Positions 23,558 to 31,419 of a DNA stretch of 64,000 bases are shown here, piece after piece. The position numbers were made by a program, and so were the translations under genes. Every line of letters begins with the position of its first letter. Position 1 is the first letter of the stretch. The notes beneath the pieces were generated by a model that saw only the letters and a list, made by a program, of their open reading frames with translations, was not told where the DNA came from and searched no databases. Source of the stretch: an uncultured Oscillospiraceae bacterium (lineage in GTDB: Bacteria > Bacillota > Clostridia > Oscillospirales > Oscillospiraceae); the NCBI GenBank assembly GCA_934667095.1, contig CAKULE010000005.1, positions 67,663-131,662 on the forward strand, in the 5' to 3' direction.

Positions 23558-25825
23558 TTATCTCAGATGCCAGATGTCGGCGTTGTACTGGGCGATGGTG
23601 CGGTCGCTGGAGAAGAAGCCGCTGTGGGCGGTGTTGACCACCATCTTGGAGGCCCATGCGGAGCGGTTGCCGTAGTCGGCAATGGCCTGGTCGCGGACGG
23701 CGATATAGTCCTCCACGTCCAGCAGGGCCATGAACCAGTCCTTGTTCCTCAGGTCGTTCCACAGGGCCCGGAGGGAGTCCTCATCTCCGATGGCCAGCAT
23801 GGCGGGGGAGACGATGAAATCTACCAGCCGGCGGACGGCGGGCCGCTCGTAATACTCGGCGGCGTGGTAGCCGTTGGAGGCGTACAGGCCGATGACCTGA
23901 TCGCTGGACGCGCCGAAAGTGTAGATGTTGCCGGGGCCCACCAGCTGGGCAATCTCTACATTGGCCCCGTCCATGGTGCCCAGGGTGATGGCGCCGTTGG
24001 CCATGAACTTCATGTTGCCGGTGCCGCTGGCCTCCTTGGAGGCCAGGGAGATCTGCTCCGACAGGTCGGCGGCGGGGATGATGCGCTCCGCCCAGCTGAC
24101 GTTGTAGTTCTCCACCATCACCACCCGCAGCCACGGCCGGACCTGCGGGTCGGCCTCAATGAGCTGCTGGAGGCAGAGAATGAGGTGGATAATATGTTTG
24201 GCCATCACATAGGCCGGGGCGGCCTTGGCCCCGAAGAGCACCGTGACGGGCTGGGGCGGCAGGAAGCCGGCCTTGATGTCCAGATACTTGCGGATGACGT
24301 ACAGAGCGTTCATCTGCTGGCGCTTATACTCGTGCAGACGCTTCACCTGCACGTCGAACACGGAGTCGGGGTCCAGCTCCACGCCCTGCCGGGCCCTGAG
24401 GGCGGCGCACAGGTCGGCCTTGTTGGACCGCTTGACCTCCAGCACCCGGCGGAGGACCTGCCCGTCCCGCGCGAAGGCGGCGAAGCCCTCCAGCAGGCCG
24501 GGGTCCCGCCGCCAGCCGTCGCCGAGGCACTCGTCCAGCAGGGAGGCCAGCCGGGGATCGCACACCTCCAGCCACCGGCGGAAGGTGACGCCGTTGGTCT
24601 TGTTGTTGAACTTTTCGGGATAGACGTCGGCGAAGGGCTTCAGGGCGCTGCGCTTGAGGATCTCCGTGTGGAGGGCGGCCACGCCGTTCACCGAGTAGCC
24701 GTAGTGGATGTCCAGCCGGGCCATGTGGACGGTGTTGTGCCCGTCGATGATGGCCAGATCGTCCCGGCCGGGGAAGACGCTCTTGGCCCGGCGGTCGATC
24801 TCCACGATGATGGGCTCCAGCCTGGGGGCCACCCGGCGGATCTGGTCCATGGGCCATTTCTCCAACGCCTCGGCCAGAATGGTGTGGTTGGTGTAGGCGC
24901 AGGCGTGGGCCACCTGATGGAGGGCCTGATCCATGCTCAGCCCCCGGTCCAGCAGTAGGCGGGTGAGCTCCGGAATGACCAGAGAGGGGTGGGTGTCGTT
25001 GATCTGGATGACCACGTGGTCGCACAGCTGCCGCGGCTGCCAGCCCCGCTCCTCCAGCTCAGCCAGAATGAGCTGCGCGCCGGCGGACACCATGAAGTAT
25101 TGCTGGTAGAGCCGCAGCAGCTTGCCCGCCTCGTCGCTGTCGTCGGGGTAGAGGAAGGCGGTGAGGTGGGGCTCGATGTCGGTCTTGTCAAAGTCGATGC
25201 CCTCCGCGGGGGCAGGGGCGGTGACGTGGGTGTCGAACAGGTGGAGCCGGCCGGCGGTGGGCTGGTGGGCGCCGGGAATGGCCACGTCCCACTGGACGGC
25301 CTCCACATCGCCGAAGCCAAAGGGCACGGTGAAGCGCCGGTCGGTGGGGATGAGCCAGCTCTCATCCTCCAGCCACGGATCGGGGAGCTCCCGCTGCTGA
25401 TTGTGGTCGAACTTCTGGCGGAACAGGCCATAGTGATAGTTGAGCCCTACGCCGTCGCCGGGGAGGCCCAGGGCGGCGATGGAATCGAGGAAGCAGGCGG
25501 CCAGCCGGCCCAGTCCGCCGTTGCCCAGGGAGGGCTCGGGCTCAGCCTCCTCGATGTCGGCCAGCGAGCGGCCGGCCTCCTCCAGCAGGGCGTCCACCTG
25601 ATCATAGATGCCCAGTGCCAGCAGGTTGTTGCTCAGCAGCTTGCCCATGAGGAATTCCGCGGAGAAGTAGTAGACCTTGCGGTCCCCGGCGGGGGCGGGG
25701 CGGGCCTGGGCCAGCTCCTGGGTCAGCTGGAGCAGGGCCAGATAGAGCTGCCGGTCGCTGCACCGGACGGGGTCCGCCTGAAAGCGGGCCTGAGTGATCT
25801 CCTGTAAACGGGGATAGATTTCCAT
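23558..25825 (-). CDS. glgP: Glycogen/starch/alpha-glucan phosphorylase
   Basis: This GT35 phosphorylase cleaves alpha-1,4-glucan with phosphate to give glucose 1-phosphate. Its 755 residues are typical of the short bacterial form. Visible motifs are VYYFSAEFLMGKLLSNNLL near the N-terminus, EPSLGNGGLGRLAACFLDS (about 97-115), NKTNGVTFRRWL, and the PLP-binding EASGTGNMKFMANGA signature (about 640) with the Schiff-base lysine. It is the last gene of sprT-malQ-glgP, 73 bases after malQ, so phosphorylase and glucanotransferase are coexpressed for maltodextrin or glycogen breakdown. Confidence 0.96.
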   Translation of the reverse strand: MEIYPRLQEITQARFQADPVRCSDRQLYLALLQLTQELAQARPAPAGDRKVYYFSAEFLMGKLLSNNLLALGIYDQVDALLEEAGRSLADIEEAEPEPSLGNGGLGRLAACFLDSIAALGLPGDGVGLNYHYGLFRQKFDHNQQRELPDPWLEDESWLIPTDRRFTVPFGFGDVEAVQWDVAIPGAHQPTAGRLHLFDTHVTAPAPAEGIDFDKTDIEPHLTAFLYPDDSDEAGKLLRLYQQYFMVSAGAQLILAELEERGWQPRQLCDHVVIQINDTHPSLVIPELTRLLLDRGLSMDQALHQVAHACAYTNHTILAEALEKWPMDQIRRVAPRLEPIIVEIDRRAKSVFPGRDDLAIIDGHNTVHMARLDIHYGYSVNGVAALHTEILKRSALKPFADVYPEKFNNKTNGVTFRRWLEVCDPRLASLLDECLGDGWRRDPGLLEGFAAFARDGQVLRRVLEVKRSNKADLCAALRARQGVELDPDSVFDVQVKRLHEYKRQQMNALYVIRKYLDIKAGFLPPQPVTVLFGAKAAPAYVMAKHIIHLILCLQQLIEADPQVRPWLRVVMVENYNVSWAERIIPAADLSEQISLASKEASGTGNMKFMANGAITLGTMDGANVEIAQLVGPGNIYTFGASSDQVIGLYASNGYHAAEYYERPAVRRLVDFIVSPAMLAIGDEDSLRALWNDLRNKDWFMALLDVEDYIAVRDQAIADYGNRSAWASKMVVNTAHSGFFSSDRTIAQYNADIWHLR

Positions 25826-25898
25826 AGTAGTTATGCTCCTTCTCCCGCATGACGGGGGAAAATTGGGATGGGAATGGGCGGGCCAGTGCCCCGCTCTA

Positions 25899-27374
25899 TT
25901 ATACCCGGCAGAAGGCCGTCATGTCCCGGCGGAGCTTCTCCGCCAGCTCACCGGTGAGCTGGCCGGGCACCAGCCGCCAGCGCCAGTTGCACCCGAGGGT
26001 AGAGGGGATGTTGGTGCGGCTCTCGCTGCCCAGCCCAAGGATGTCCTGCATCTGCATCACTGCCAGGTCTGCGGGGCTGGCCCATGCCGTGCGCATGGCC
26101 CCCCAGTGGAAGCCCTCCTCGGGGCTGAGGCGCATGTAGCGGTGGGCGTAGTCCAGCTCGTCGGGCTTCAGGGTGTTCAGCCAGGCCTGAATGGTGTCGT
26201 TATCATGAGTGCCGGCGTATACCACGCAGTTCTTTGGGTAGTTGTGGGGCAGGTAGTCATTGGTGCGGTCGCAGTCGTAGAAGGCGAACTGAAGGATCTT
26301 CATACCGGGGTAGCCGCTGTATGCCAGCAGCTCCCGCACGGAGTCCGTCAGGAAGCCGAGGTCCTCTGCAATGATGTCCCGGTCGCCCAGCGTCTCGTGG
26401 AGGGCGCGGAAGAAGTCCTTGCCCGGGCCGGGCCGCCAGCGGCCCCGGCGGGCGTTGACGTCCCCGTAGGGAATGGCGTAGTATTCGTCCAGACCGCGGA
26501 AGTGGTCGATGCGCAGCGTGTCGAAAATGCGGAACTGGAAGTCGATGCGCCGCATCCACCAGCGGTAGTTTTCACCCTTCATGCGCTCCCAGTCGAACAG
26601 GGGGTTGCCCCACAGCTGTCCGTCGGGGGAGAAGCCGTCCGGCGGGCAGCCAGCCACCTCTGTGGGGGTGAGCGTCTCGTCCAGCTGGAACTGGTCCGGC
26701 TCGGCCCAGACGTCGGCGCTGTCCAGCGGCACATAGATGGGCAGGTCCCCGATGATGGACACGCCCCGCTCATTGGCCAGCCGCTTCAGTCCGTCCCACT
26801 GGTGGTAGAACAGGTACTGCACCGCCTGCCAGAAGGCCACCTCCTCTGCCAGCTCCGCCCGGGCGGCGTCCAGCGCCTCCGGGTCCCGGCGGCGGAGGGG
26901 CTCCGGCCACTCCAGCCACGGCCGGCCGCCGTAGCGGTCCTTCAGGGCCATGAAGAGGGCGTAGTTGTCCAGCCAGCCGTTGTCCTGCAGGAACTGCCCG
27001 TAGTCCGCCGGGGGGGCGGCCAGCAGCCGGGCGCACGCCTTGCGGAGGACGGGGTAGCGGGTCTCGTACAGCAGGCCGTAGTCAATGTCCGCTGGGTCGC
27101 CGCCCCAGTTCAGCCCCTGATAGTCCGCCGGCTCCAGCAGGCCCTCGGCCGCCAGATCGTCCAGATCAATGAAGTAGGGGTTGCCGGCGAAGGAGGAGAA
27201 GGACTGGTAGGGGGAGTCGCCGTAGCTGGTGGGTCCCACGGGCAGAAGCTGCCAGCAGGACTGGCCCGACCGGGCCAGAAAATCCACAAAGTCACGGGCG
27301 GCCTGCCCCATGGTCCCGATGCCGTAGGGGGAGGGCAGGGAAAAGATGGGAAGAAGGATGCCTGAGCGGCGCAT
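25899..27374 (-). CDS. malQ: 4-alpha-glucanotransferase (amylomaltase)
   Basis: This GH77 enzyme transfers alpha-1,4-glucan segments between chains, supplying substrates of suitable length to the phosphorylase. The 491 residues start MRRSGILLPIFSLPSPYGIGTMG. The GH77 motifs are DLPIYVPLDSADVW, the nucleophile region FDTLRIDHFRGLDEYYAIP with the catalytic Asp, the acid/base Glu in IIAEDLGFLT, and AGTHDNDT for the transition-state Asp. ATG at 27374 is used because AAAGGTGG lies eight bases upstream; a GTG at 27386 is in frame but has no ribosome site. Confidence 0.96.
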   Translation of the reverse strand: MRRSGILLPIFSLPSPYGIGTMGQAARDFVDFLARSGQSCWQLLPVGPTSYGDSPYQSFSSFAGNPYFIDLDDLAAEGLLEPADYQGLNWGGDPADIDYGLLYETRYPVLRKACARLLAAPPADYGQFLQDNGWLDNYALFMALKDRYGGRPWLEWPEPLRRRDPEALDAARAELAEEVAFWQAVQYLFYHQWDGLKRLANERGVSIIGDLPIYVPLDSADVWAEPDQFQLDETLTPTEVAGCPPDGFSPDGQLWGNPLFDWERMKGENYRWWMRRIDFQFRIFDTLRIDHFRGLDEYYAIPYGDVNARRGRWRPGPGKDFFRALHETLGDRDIIAEDLGFLTDSVRELLAYSGYPGMKILQFAFYDCDRTNDYLPHNYPKNCVVYAGTHDNDTIQAWLNTLKPDELDYAHRYMRLSPEEGFHWGAMRTAWASPADLAVMQMQDILGLGSESRTNIPSTLGCNWRWRLVPGQLTGELAEKLRRDMTAFCRV

Positions 27375-27392
27375 ACAAAAAACCACCTTTAC

Positions 27393-27902
27393 TTATGTGT
27401 TCTCCCCGAAGGGGGGAGTCAGGATACGGAAAGTGCCGCCGCAGCGGCAGCGGTAGCGCTCCGGGTGCTCGATGAGAGAGGAGCGCTTCATCCGGGGGAT
27501 GCGGGCCCTGCAGCGGGTACACTCCGCCACGTAGCGTACTGGCCGGCGGTCCTCCAGCCCGAGGGACTCAAAGCTGTCCGTCCGCCGGAGCTCGTAGCCG
27601 TACCGTGCATTCATCACTGCCGCCCACTGCTTCCAGCGGGGGCCGTGGTCGGCGCAGCCGGGGCAGGTGTGGAGCACCTCGTGGGCCAGCACCCGGCGGA
27701 CTGCCTGTTCGCCCCCCTGAAGGGTGTGGGCGGACAGCTCGATGGTGTGCCGCCCCTGCCGGGTACGGCAGCAGCCGAAGCGGGTCTTGGCCCGGGGATT
27801 TACGGCCACGTGGGGGTCGATGCGGGGACTGACGGGCACGCCGGCAGCCCGGGCCTGTGCGATGGTCTCCACCAGCAGTTTGTCCAGTTTCTCCCGCTCC
27901 AT
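27393..27902 (-). CDS. SprT-like zinc metalloprotease domain protein
   Basis: The 169-residue protein has the SprT-like HExxH metal site as LAHEVLHTCPGCADHGPRWK (about residues 77-96) and a C-terminal zinc-ribbon formed by ECTRCRARI and YRCRCGGTFR. SprT-like domains occur in Spartan-type DNA-protein crosslink proteases and in many bacterial proteins of unknown role. ATG at 27902 has GGGAGG seven bases upstream. It lies 18 bases ahead of malQ, and no promoter separates them, so the glucan genes may be read with it, although a functional link is not obvious. Confidence 0.82.
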   Translation of the reverse strand: MEREKLDKLLVETIAQARAAGVPVSPRIDPHVAVNPRAKTRFGCCRTRQGRHTIELSAHTLQGGEQAVRRVLAHEVLHTCPGCADHGPRWKQWAAVMNARYGYELRRTDSFESLGLEDRRPVRYVAECTRCRARIPRMKRSSLIEHPERYRCRCGGTFRILTPPFGENT

Positions 27903-27986
27903 TCCATGGCCTCCCGGAATCGTTTCCAGATACAAGGCCATCATAGCACACGCCTCGATAAAATGCAAAATAAATCGTAAAAGGTC

Positions 27987-28014
27987 TTGACATTTTTTTG
28001 CCGTCGGGTATAAT
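27987..28014 (+). promoter_or_regulatory. Promoter of rpsF-ssb-rpsR
   Basis: Perfect TTGACA and TATAAT boxes are separated by 16 bases. Confidence 0.85.
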
Positions 28015-28019
28015 GATTT

Positions 28020-28095
28020 AGCCTGCCGTAATATGTGTACGCGGGCAACATCCTTGCTCCCGGCTGGACCGGGGGCCATATGTCCATAAGGAGGT
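28020..28095 (+). promoter_or_regulatory. rpsF leader, candidate S6:S18 autoregulatory RNA
   Basis: The leader between the promoter and AAGGAGG folds locally around CTCCCGGCTGGACCGGGGG, a small stem with a CCG-containing segment. S6:S18 complexes are known to bind a conserved leader structure in many bacteria and repress this operon. I infer its presence from position and shape only. Confidence 0.4.
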
Positions 28096-28104
28096 GCAAA
28101 CGAT

Positions 28105-28401
28105 ATGGCAAAAGTTTCCGGTAACTACGAGGTGCTCTACATCCTCAATCCCGCTCTGGGTGAGGAGGACACCGCCGCTCTGGTGGCCAAGTTCAAGGAG
28201 CTGGCTGAGAGCCGCGGCACTGTGGCCGAGGTCGATGAGTGGGGCAAGCGCAGACTGGCCTACCCCATCAACGATCTGGAGGAGGGCTATTACGTCCTGA
28301 TGACCTTCAGCGCTGACCCCGCCTTCCCCGCCGAGCTGGACCGTCAGATGCGCATCAACGTCAACGTGATGCGTTCTGTCATCGTCAGCAAGGACGCCTG
28401 A
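28105..28401 (+). CDS. rpsF: 30S ribosomal protein S6
   Basis: Ribosomal protein S6 binds 16S rRNA together with S18 in the platform of the small subunit. The 98 residues show YEVLYILNPALGEEDTAALVAKF at the start and WGKRRLAYPINDLEEGYYVLMTF in the middle, ending VMRSVIVSKDA. Strong TAAGGAGG upstream. It is first in the conserved rpsF-ssb-rpsR operon. Confidence 0.97.
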   Translation: MAKVSGNYEVLYILNPALGEEDTAALVAKFKELAESRGTVAEVDEWGKRRLAYPINDLEEGYYVLMTFSADPAFPAELDRQMRINVNVMRSVIVSKDA

Positions 28402-28415
28402 GGAGGAAAAGCTGC

Positions 28416-28868
28416 ATGCTGAACCGAATCATTCTCATGGGCCGGCTCACCCGTGACCCCGAGCTCCGCCACACCCAGCAGGGGACCGCTGTTGCGTCCT
28501 TCTCTCTGGCTGTGGACCGCGACTTCCGGGGCCGCGACGGCGGCGAGCGCACCACCGATTTCATTGACATCGTGGCGTGGCGCAGCACCGCCGAGTTCGT
28601 GTCCAAATACTTCACCAAGGGCCGCATGGCCGTGGTGGAGGGCCGCCTGCAGATCCGTGACTGGACGGACCGTGACGGCGGCAAGCGCCGCTCCGCTGAG
28701 GTGGTCGCCGACAATGTCTATTTCGGCGATTCCAAGCGCGATGGCGAAGGCAGCACCGGCGGCTACAGCCGCGCCAGTGCCGCCCCCGGTCCCGTCGATT
28801 ACGGCATCCCCAGCGGCGGCGATCAGTTCGCCGAGCTGGCTGACGACGACGGCGATCTCCCATTCTGA
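28416..28868 (+). CDS. ssb: Single-stranded DNA-binding protein
   Basis: SSB protects single-stranded DNA and recruits replication and repair proteins. The 150 residues contain an OB fold (MLNRIILMGRLTRDPELR, VASFSLAVDR, DFIDIVAWRSTAEFVSKYFTKG) over about 1-110. A Gly/Ser/Asp-rich tail follows and ends in the acidic tip DDDGDLPF that binds partner proteins. It lies 14 bases after rpsF. Confidence 0.97.
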   Translation: MLNRIILMGRLTRDPELRHTQQGTAVASFSLAVDRDFRGRDGGERTTDFIDIVAWRSTAEFVSKYFTKGRMAVVEGRLQIRDWTDRDGGKRRSAEVVADNVYFGDSKRDGEGSTGGYSRASAAPGPVDYGIPSGGDQFAELADDDGDLPF

Positions 28869-28885
28869 TAAGGAGGTATGCCATT

Positions 28886-29128
28886 ATGGCTATGGATAAT
28901 GTGAAGCCCCGCGGCAACCGCAAGCGCCGCAAGGTCTGCGCCTTCTGCGTGGACAAGGTGGAGCTCATCGACTACAAGGATACTGCCAAGCTGAAGAAGT
29001 ATCTGTCTGAGCGTTCCAAGATCCTGCCCCGCCGCACCACCGGCACCTGCGCCATGCATCAGCGCCAGCTGACCGAGGCCATCAAGCGCGCCCGTCAGAT
29101 CGCTCTGCTGCCCTACGTGACCGACTAA
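28886..29128 (+). CDS. rpsR: 30S ribosomal protein S18
   Basis: The 80-residue S18 contains KVCAFCVDKVELIDYKDTAKLKKYLSERSKILPRRTTGTCAMHQRQL-type sequence. The cysteines CAFC, together with C in TGTC, fit the zinc-binding form of S18. It follows ssb by 17 bases with AAGGAGG and ends the operon. Confidence 0.97.
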   Translation: MAMDNVKPRGNRKRRKVCAFCVDKVELIDYKDTAKLKKYLSERSKILPRRTTGTCAMHQRQLTEAIKRARQIALLPYVTD

Positions 29129-29148
29129 ACGGCAACAAGACCGCAAAC

Positions 29149-29184
29149 AAGCTCCCCTCCGCCCGCCGGAGGGGAGCTTTTTAC
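29149..29184 (+). terminator. Terminator of rpsF-ssb-rpsR
   Basis: AAGCTCCCCTCCG and its complement form a stem followed by TTTTT. Confidence 0.9.
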
Positions 29185-29202
29185 CAGACAGGAGGAATTC
29201 AA

Positions 29203-29937
29203 ATGGAGAAGGTCGCACTGGTTACGGGCTCGTCCCGGGGCATCGGCCGGGCGGTGGCCCGGCGACTGGCGGAGGACGGCTACGCCGTCTGCGTCAACTG
29301 CGTGGAGCGGATGGATCTGGCCCAGGCGCTGGCCGCAGAGCTGGAGGCCGCGGGCCGGCGCGCCATGGCCTGCCGGGCCGACGTGTCCGACAGGAAGGCG
29401 GTGAACGCCATGCTCCGGGCCATCGAGGAGCGCTTCGGCCCCGTGACCCTGTTGGTGAACAACGCCGGCGTGGCGGGGCAGGCCCTGTTTCAGGACGTCA
29501 CCGACGAGATGTGGGACCGCTACTTCTCTGTGAATCTCAACGGCGCCCGCAACACCATTCAGGGTGTGCTCCCCCACATGATCCACGAGAAGCGGGGCTG
29601 CATCATCAACGTCTCCTCCATCTGGGGGCAGCACGGCGCCTCCTGTGAGGTGACGTACTCCTGCACCAAGCACGCCATCATCGGCCTGACCCGGTCGCTG
29701 GCCATGGAGCTGGCCCCCTCGGGCATCCGGGTGAACTGCGTGGCTCCCGGCGTCATCGACACGGACATGGTGCAGGTCTTGGGTCAGGAGACGCTGGACG
29801 AGCTGGTGAGCATGACCCCGCTGGGCCGCCTCGGCACCCCGGAGGACGTGGCGGAGGCAGTGGCCTTTCTGGCCTCCGACCGGGCCAGCTTCATCACCGG
29901 GCAGGTCCTCACCGCCGACGGCGGCTTCCTGCCGTAA
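29203..29937 (+). CDS. SDR reductase (EF-P 5-aminopentanone reductase-like / FabG-like)
   Basis: This classical SDR has 244 residues. Its cofactor loop is TGSSRGIGR (8-16), with NNAGVAG (about 87), the catalytic serine in NVSSIWGQHGASCEV and the catalytic pair in TYSCTKHA. The WGQxGASCEV stretch and overall length match the group named elongation factor P 5-aminopentanone reductase (YmfI), which reduces the lysine modification of EF-P in Firmicutes. FabG-type 3-oxoacyl-ACP reductase is the alternative. It has a good GGAGG site, no fatty acid genes nearby, and its own terminator. Confidence 0.85.
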   Translation: MEKVALVTGSSRGIGRAVARRLAEDGYAVCVNCVERMDLAQALAAELEAAGRRAMACRADVSDRKAVNAMLRAIEERFGPVTLLVNNAGVAGQALFQDVTDEMWDRYFSVNLNGARNTIQGVLPHMIHEKRGCIINVSSIWGQHGASCEVTYSCTKHAIIGLTRSLAMELAPSGIRVNCVAPGVIDTDMVQVLGQETLDELVSMTPLGRLGTPEDVAEAVAFLASDRASFITGQVLTADGGFLP

Positions 29938-29959
29938 ACACAAGCTTAACTTAAGAAGG

Positions 29960-29990
29960 GCTCCCCTGCGGCTGCGCAGGGGAGCTTTTT
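29960..29990 (+). terminator. Terminator of the SDR gene
   Basis: GCTCCCCTGCG pairs with its complement over a GCTG loop and is followed by five T. Its end overlaps the dyad at 29989-30033. Confidence 0.88.
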
Positions 29991-30033
29991 CACCCCATCG
30001 CATTGTGCGAAATGTACAATGCAGTGGGGTGAA
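29989..30033. repeat. 45-base interrupted palindrome at the island edge
   Basis: TTCACCCC (29989-29996) pairs with GGGGTGAA (30026-30033), and inside it CATTGT (30001-30006) pairs with ACAATG (30016-30021). No T-run follows, so it is not a simple terminator. It marks the transition from core operon to the palindrome-ended units. Function unknown. Confidence 0.6.
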
Positions 30034-30205
30034 AACTCATGATAAGCTGCTGATTATTATTGTGCGGTATGGTATGATGCAGACAGAACAGGAGGTGGAT
30101 CCCGTGGGTCGCGGATAAGCAGACTGAACGATCATGACAAAGGCTGCGCGCGTGAGCTTACAGGCGCGCAGATAAACAGGCGGAATATCAGATAGGAGGA
30201 TACCG

Positions 30206-30391
30206 ATGAAAAAATACGCTGCATTGCTTTTGGCGGCGCTGGCCGCGGTGATCGCCACCTGCCTTTCCTGCCCGCTGCCGGAGCCCAAATGCAGCAGTAG
30301 CCTCTGCCCCCTCCGGGCCGGGAAGCCGCCCAAGCACAGAAAGAAGAAGCCCAAGAAGACGGTGCGGGCACGAGCGAAACCCCGCACATAG
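30206..30391 (+). CDS. Candidate small basic secreted peptide
   Basis: The 61-residue frame begins MKKYAALLLAALAAVIATCLSC, a signal peptide, and continues with a short Cys/Pro segment and a very basic tail (HRKKKPKKTVRARAKPRT). The net charge resembles an antimicrobial or nucleic-acid-binding peptide. ATAGGAGG lies six bases before the ATG, which favours real translation. The stop abuts the first copy of the GGTGGAACC palindrome, as in the other units of this array. No family recognised. Confidence 0.5.
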   Translation: MKKYAALLLAALAAVIATCLSCPLPEPKCSSSLCPLRAGKPPKHRKKKPKKTVRARAKPRT

Positions 30392-30411
30392 GATGGAACC
30401 CGGTTCCACCT
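30391..30411. repeat. Palindrome copy P0 of the GGTGGAACC family
   Basis: The copy reads TGGAACC-C-GGTTCCA with flanking matches. It lies at the stop of the 61-residue gene. Confidence 0.75.
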
Positions 30412-30455
30412 GCTTTTACTTTCCGCAAATTTCTTTCCGCAACTGCGGCTGGATA

Positions 30456-30464
30456 TGATATAAT
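30456..30464 (+). promoter_or_regulatory. Extended -10 promoter of the first Fic gene
   Basis: TGATATAAT is a TGn-extended -10 box, 32 bases ahead of the ATG. The -35 region is weak. Confidence 0.5.
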
Positions 30465-30495
30465 GGCAGAGAGCATACGGAAGGGAGCACACGTC

Positions 30496-31371
30496 ATGAC
30501 CAATTACGAACTGGCAGTGGATCTCTGGCAGCGCCGGAATATCTCTGGTGCCGCCGATCTGGCCGAGGCGCTGTATGAATACAGTATTGCCTTTGCCTAC
30601 CACTCCGGCAAGCTGGAGAATGACGAGATCACCTACGATGACACCCGTGAGATCTTCGAGCATGACGGTGTGACTTCTTATACCGGGGATCTGCGGACAC
30701 TGTTTGAGATTCGCAACGCCAAAGAAGCAAATGAAGCGTTCTTCGCCGCGTTCCAGGCTCGCCGGCCGCTGGACGAGTCCCTGGTGAAGGAGTTCCAGAA
30801 GCTGCTGACTCGCAACACCTATGACGAGCGGCGCTACCGGCTCGGTGAGAGGCCGGGTGAGTATAAGCACCACGACTATGTGACGGGCCGGGCCGAGGTG
30901 GGCGCCGCCCCGGAGGATGTGCCGGAGGAAATGCGGGAACTGCTGGAGGAACTGGCGGCTGTTCCGGCCAGCAAGGTGCTGACCGCCGCGGCATACTTCC
31001 ACGCCAAGTTCGAGAATATCCATCCCTTTGCAGAAGGCAACGGCCGCACAGGCCGGCTCTGCATGAACTACTTCCTCGTTCGGGCCGATCACCCGCCGGT
31101 GATCATCCACGAGGAAGACCGCAAGGACTACTATACTGCGCTGGAGGCATGGGACACGGAGCAGGAGTTGACGCCGCTGCTGTCTTTCCTGCGCCAGCAG
31201 ACCGAAAAGACGTGGGAGAAGCAGATCATCCGGGCAAAAGAACTTCTGAACCCGCCGCGCACCTCTCTGGCAGCCCAGCTTGCCTCTGCCGAGCAGGAGG
31301 CTGCCCAGCGCAACGCCGGTCGGTCTGAGGGCCGCTGCCAGCCGTACCGTGACACCAGTGAAGAACGATAA
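30496..31371 (+). CDS. Fic family protein, class II (N-terminal inhibitory motif)
   Basis: Fic domain enzymes transfer AMP or another nucleotide moiety to protein targets. The 291-residue product has a complete core motif HPFAEGNGRTGR (about residues 175-186). It also has an N-terminal inhibitory motif SGKLEN near residue 36 that fits (S/T)xxxE(G/N), the mark of autoinhibited class II enzymes. The last 39 residues (about 253-291) form an extra helical basic tail related to the tails of the next Fic protein and the type III toxin. ATG at 30496 follows AAGGGAG with eight bases; an upstream in-frame ATG at 30463 lies inside the -10 box. A palindrome copy starts eight bases after the stop. Confidence 0.92.
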   Translation: MTNYELAVDLWQRRNISGAADLAEALYEYSIAFAYHSGKLENDEITYDDTREIFEHDGVTSYTGDLRTLFEIRNAKEANEAFFAAFQARRPLDESLVKEFQKLLTRNTYDERRYRLGERPGEYKHHDYVTGRAEVGAAPEDVPEEMRELLEELAAVPASKVLTAAAYFHAKFENIHPFAEGNGRTGRLCMNYFLVRADHPPVIIHEEDRKDYYTALEAWDTEQELTPLLSFLRQQTEKTWEKQIIRAKELLNPPRTSLAAQLASAEQEAAQRNAGRSEGRCQPYRDTSEER

Positions 31372-31378
31372 TTTGAGA

Positions 31379-31397
31379 GGTGGAACCGGGTTCCACC
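31379..31397. repeat. Palindrome copy P1
   Basis: A perfect 19-base palindrome GGTGGAACCGGGTTCCACC (central base unpaired) lies eight bases after the first Fic stop codon. The consensus is taken from this copy. Confidence 0.85.
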
Positions 31398-31419
31398 TTG
31401 TGGGAAGGAGTGGAAGAAC

